DNA of 64,000 nucleotides, from contig KV748291.1 in the NCBI GenBank assembly GCA_001692895.1, forward strand, positions 1 to 64,000. The letters run 5' to 3'. Positions 60,721 to 64,000 of this stretch are shown one piece after another. This stretch comes from Cenococcum geophilum 1.58 (lineage: Eukaryota > Ascomycota > Dothideomycetes > Gloniales > Gloniaceae). The position numbers were made by a program, and so were the translations under genes. The notes below the pieces were generated by a model. That model was not told where the DNA came from and did not search any database. It saw only the letters and a program-made list of their open reading frames with translations. The first letter of the stretch is position 1. Each line of letters begins with the position of its first letter.

Positions 60721-63700
60721 TTAACCCCCCCCCTCTAAAAAAAAGCCTGCCCTTAGGCTTTATAGTCCGTATTATATCTATAGGGCGTTTTAATCTTTAT
60801 ATTCTTCTAGTAGCTTATCGTCTTTATTATACTAGCATTATGTCCATTTGTCTAGGTATTTTGGCAGTTTAGGTTTATTAGGATAACGGCTATAGAACTT
60901 CTAAAGCTTATAGGGACTACCTATAAAGTTCTATATACGGTACTAAGCAGGGTCTAGGTTATATCCTTTCTAACTAATATAATACTTTAGCGTTCCCCTT
61001 ATAAGTTTACAGGCTAGTATTTCTTTAATTTTCTATTCGTTGTTACCATTAACTTAAATTAGTAGGGGTAGTTTATTCTTTTATCTAGGTAATAGGTTAT
61101 TTATAGCTTTCCGTAGCTTATCTAGCGAGAAAATAGAATAGACCTTAATTAAATCTGGGAGCTTTACTTTATATAAGTTGCCTATCTTCTTAAGAACATT
61201 ATACGGTCCTACTATCTAATAGTCTAGCTTATAGCTAGGCCGTTCTATCTTCTAGTTCTTTGCTATAACCTAGACTATATCGCATATAGCAAAGTTAGGC
61301 TCGCGCCTATACTTATTTACCTGCTATTTTATTAATTTCTAGGCTTTTTCTAAGCGCTTAGGGTACTGCTAGGCTTCCTTATAGGATAGTTTCTTATATA
61401 CAGTCTGGGGTCCTTCTAGTTTTTTCTAGTTAAAGCTTATATAGGGTAAGTAGCCCATTTCTAGTTAAATAGGGGCAAATCTAGTAGAGTTATAGGGTGG
61501 GGTTACTTGGGTATAGTCTATTAAGGGTAGCAGTTTAGCCTAGTTATTCTAAAAGTAGTTAATAAAAGTCCAGAGTTTCTAGTCTAAATATTAATTTATA
61601 ATCTCTATCTAGCTATTTATCTAGGGGTAGTATACTATAGAGAGCTTTAGCTTAATACCTAAAATTTAGGTAAATTTGTTCTAAAAGGCTAATATAAACT
61701 ACAGCCTATAATTAGATATAATAGTATTTAGTAGTCCGTAAATTTAATAGACATAGTAGATATATAGTTAGGCCGTCTCTTTAGCATTAATATTCTTATA
61801 ATAGAGAATAAAAAATAGGCGCTTACTAAGGCGGTTAACTAGAATTATAACTATATCGTATCCGTTATAATTTATAGGTAACTTATAAAAATCTATAAAT
61901 ATATACTACTTAGGGCGTTCTAGTATTAGAAGTGGTTTTAATAGTCCTAGGGTTTTATCTTAAGGGATTATAGATTTATAGTAACTATTGCAGTTCCGTA
62001 TATAACGGTTAATATCTATAACTATTCCGGGCCAGTAGTAACGGTTACTAATAATCTTATAAGTCTTATTCTTTTTAAGGTAGGCTATAGAGACCTAGGT
62101 ATATACTTTAGCGATAAGCTAAGTCAATAAGTTCTATTCCTTTATTACTACTAGCCAAGCCTAGTACTTAAGTAATCCATTTTTAAGGGACTATAGGCTA
62201 GTAATATTCTTTATCTTTTTATAGTACTTCTATAGAGATAGGGCTATATAGTTTGCCTACAGTAGTTTATTAATAAGGTTAAGTTCTATAAAGTTAATAA
62301 AATATATCTCAGTATCTATAGAGTCCGTATTTAGTTCTATCTATATTTAAGGGTTAAGGTATTCTAGTTATAGAAGCGTCTAGGTCTTATCTATACCTTA
62401 TAAGGGCGTCTGCACGGTTTATAGCGCCTAGCCTATATATAATTAAGAAGTTAAACTAAGATAGAATATCCGTCTATTACGCCTACCGAGCCGTAAGGGC
62501 CTTTATTATTATAAAATATTCTAAGGCTTAGTAATCTAAAACTACCTAGATAGGTTTAGAGGTCCCTTTTAGCTATACTCGCCAGTACTAAAAGCTAGAG
62601 ATAATAGCCAACATTTCTTTATTATAAATTAGGTAGTTTAGCTTAGTATTTACTATAGTCTTTAAGTAGTAAGCAATAGGGTACTATTCTCCGTTCGTTT
62701 ACTTCTAGAAATAAATACTAGCGATAATATTACCTAAAGCATTGGTTTCTAGCATTAAGGGCTATTTTAAGTTAAAGTAGGTAAGTAAGGGAGCGGAGAC
62801 TAGTCGTTTCTTAAGCTTATTAAATACCTGCTTATATATAGTATTAAAGTAAAAGGGCCGGTTCTTTTAAGTAAGGCGGCTAAGGGGCTAGATAATCCTA
62901 CTATAGTTTTTAATAAAGCGTTGGTAGAAGTTATAGAAACCTAAAAATAACTATACCCTCTTTACGGCCCTTAGGAATACCTACTAGTTAATCACAGCTA
63001 TCTTTTTTAGGTCTGCCTTAATTCTATCTATACTAATAATATATCCTAGGTACTTTATATGCTTAGCACTAAATTTTAATTTCCTAATATTAGCCTAGAG
63101 GCTAGCCTTACGGAGCCGTTATAGGACCTTATAGACGTGCTTCTTATATTCCAACTTATTCTTAAAGTAGATTATAATATTATCTAAGTAAGCCGTATAG
63201 AAGTTATTAAGGTAGTTAAAGAGTATATTATTTATATATTGCTAGTATGTAGCTAATCTATTAGTTAGTTTATAAGGAAGTACTTTATATTTATATAATT
63301 TAGAATAGGTCTAAAATATAGTAAGATCTATATATCTAGGGTTTATTTTAATTTAGTAAAAGGCCTAACGGATATTAAGCTTTATAAAAACCTTAGTGTA
63401 ATGGCGCTGAAGCGCGTCACCTAGTTAGGGGTTCGCTTAAGACTTGGCATATATATATAGATATAGGCTCACCACCTTCTCTTACTCCTTAGCTTAATAT
63501 CTTCGTAATACAGCATTCGTTTGCTTTATCTTGGAAGTATTTATACAAGCCTCCATTAAGGCATTTGTGCAATAGTTCGAGCCGTTACACTTAGCTCTAC
63601 TTATTTAAGCCAGCGTCTTATTAAGTAGAGGCAGCGGATAGCGGTCCTTATAGGTTATATTATTTAGCTTATAGTAATTAATACAGAAACAAAGTCCTCT

Positions 63701-64000
63701 ATTTAGCTTCTTAGTAAAGAGAATTAGTACAGTAAAAGGGGCTTAACTAGGCTTAATAAATCCTTTATATAGGTTATTAATAAGGTACTACTTAGTAGCC
63801 TATAATTTAGCAATAGATTATTAACAAAGGGGGGTATAGCTAAGGGAGTTTTCCTTATCTGGCTTAATTTCGATTTTATAGTTATCCCATACGCCGTTAC
63901 AAAAGGTGCTCCTTTTCCTAAACCAACTAGAGGCTCTATATTACGGACGTTTTAAGTATAATATTACGACTACTTAGAGAAGAGTTAGAAGAAGCTAGTT
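60721..64000 (-). mobile_element. Ty3/Gypsy chromovirus pol, RIP-degraded, partial
   Basis: The minus strand decodes pol domains in Gypsy order. Reverse transcriptase (about 63,800-62,880) includes KGFIKPS and [11 protein letters not shown], then VLPYKLTNRLATY and AYLDNIIIYF. RNase H (about 62,750-62,420) includes LTAR and DILS-FNFLIIY blocks. Next are an integrase and its C-terminal region (VLKKIGNLYKVKLPDLIKV-type near 61,120-61,190), and a chromodomain near 61,040-60,900 (KIKEILA, YNLDPA, NFIGSPYKL). Interruptions are TAA/TAG. Protease and gag should lie to the right of 64,000. The chromodomain marks it as a chromovirus, a class that targets heterochromatin. A solo LTR interrupts the reverse transcriptase at 63,397-63,589. 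Confidence 0.87.
63397..63589 (-). mobile_element. Solo LTR inserted in the Gypsy RT
   Basis: A 193-base sequence with TG...CA ends is flanked by the 5-base direct repeat CTTAG (63,392-63,396 and 63,590-63,594). Removing it and one CTTAG restores the reverse-transcriptase frame around the Lys codon after SRA. The minus strand carries a TATA-like GTATAAATA. The sequence is visibly less AT-rich than the host, so it carries fewer RIP-type changes. Confidence 0.82.

Larger units (their letters stand above)
50000..64000. other. RIP-degraded AT-rich block, right
   Basis: The composition and CAA-to-TAA pattern are the same as in the left block. It consists of one NLR relic and nested or adjacent transposons; no intact gene was seen. 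Confidence 0.85.

Overview
The window looks like a chromosome segment of a filamentous ascomycete (Pezizomycotina). Genes have short GT-AG introns of about 50 bases, the transposons and domain families are fungal, and most of the DNA has been rewritten by repeat-induced point mutation (RIP, CpA to TpA). The RIP-type evidence is direct: TA-rich sequence in which old reading frames stay open for kilobases except for TAA/TAG codons standing where CAA, CAG or TGG are expected. I cannot name the species.

Layout. (1) Positions 1 to about 34,500 are RIP-degraded. They hold relics of a PNP-NACHT-ankyrin NLR (4.8-8.9 kb), a patatin-like phospholipase (9.1-10.2 kb), a protein kinase (13.3-14.1 kb), a Tad-type LINE ORF1 (14.8-16.2 kb), an inverted duplication carrying two copies of a HeLo-like/ubiquitin-like protein around a 77-base hairpin minisatellite (16.3-22.1 kb), a second kinase (23.8-24.6 kb), a DUF7924 gene (29.9-31.5 kb) and a kinase tail (32.8 kb). 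(2) Positions about 34,500-50,000 have normal base composition and hold the apparently living genes: an NTF2/SnoaL-like protein, a C2H2 zinc-finger protein, a damaged MYND-DUF4470 gene, a CHAT-domain pseudogene, an intact SAM methyltransferase resembling bacterial MppJ, an intact two-exon class IV aminotransferase and a LINE 3' fragment. (3) Positions about 50,000-64,000 are again RIP-degraded. A PNP-NACHT-WD40 NLR is split by a foldback element, which is itself split by a 6.1 kb Copia element. A minus-strand Ty3/Gypsy chromovirus follows and runs off the right edge; it carries a little-mutated solo LTR.

How the parts may work together. The most interesting functional pair is the MppJ-like methyltransferase (43,623-44,651, +) facing the branched-chain-type aminotransferase (45,528-46,758, -). 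Known bacterial MppJ C-methylates phenylpyruvate, and an aminotransferase then yields beta-methylphenylalanine. The pair could therefore supply a beta-methyl amino acid to a peptide synthetase outside the window; this is inference. The flanks read as a graveyard of fungal immunity-type (STAND/NLR) receptors and associated effector domains (PNP, patatin, kinase, HeLo-like, CHAT), inactivated mostly by RIP.
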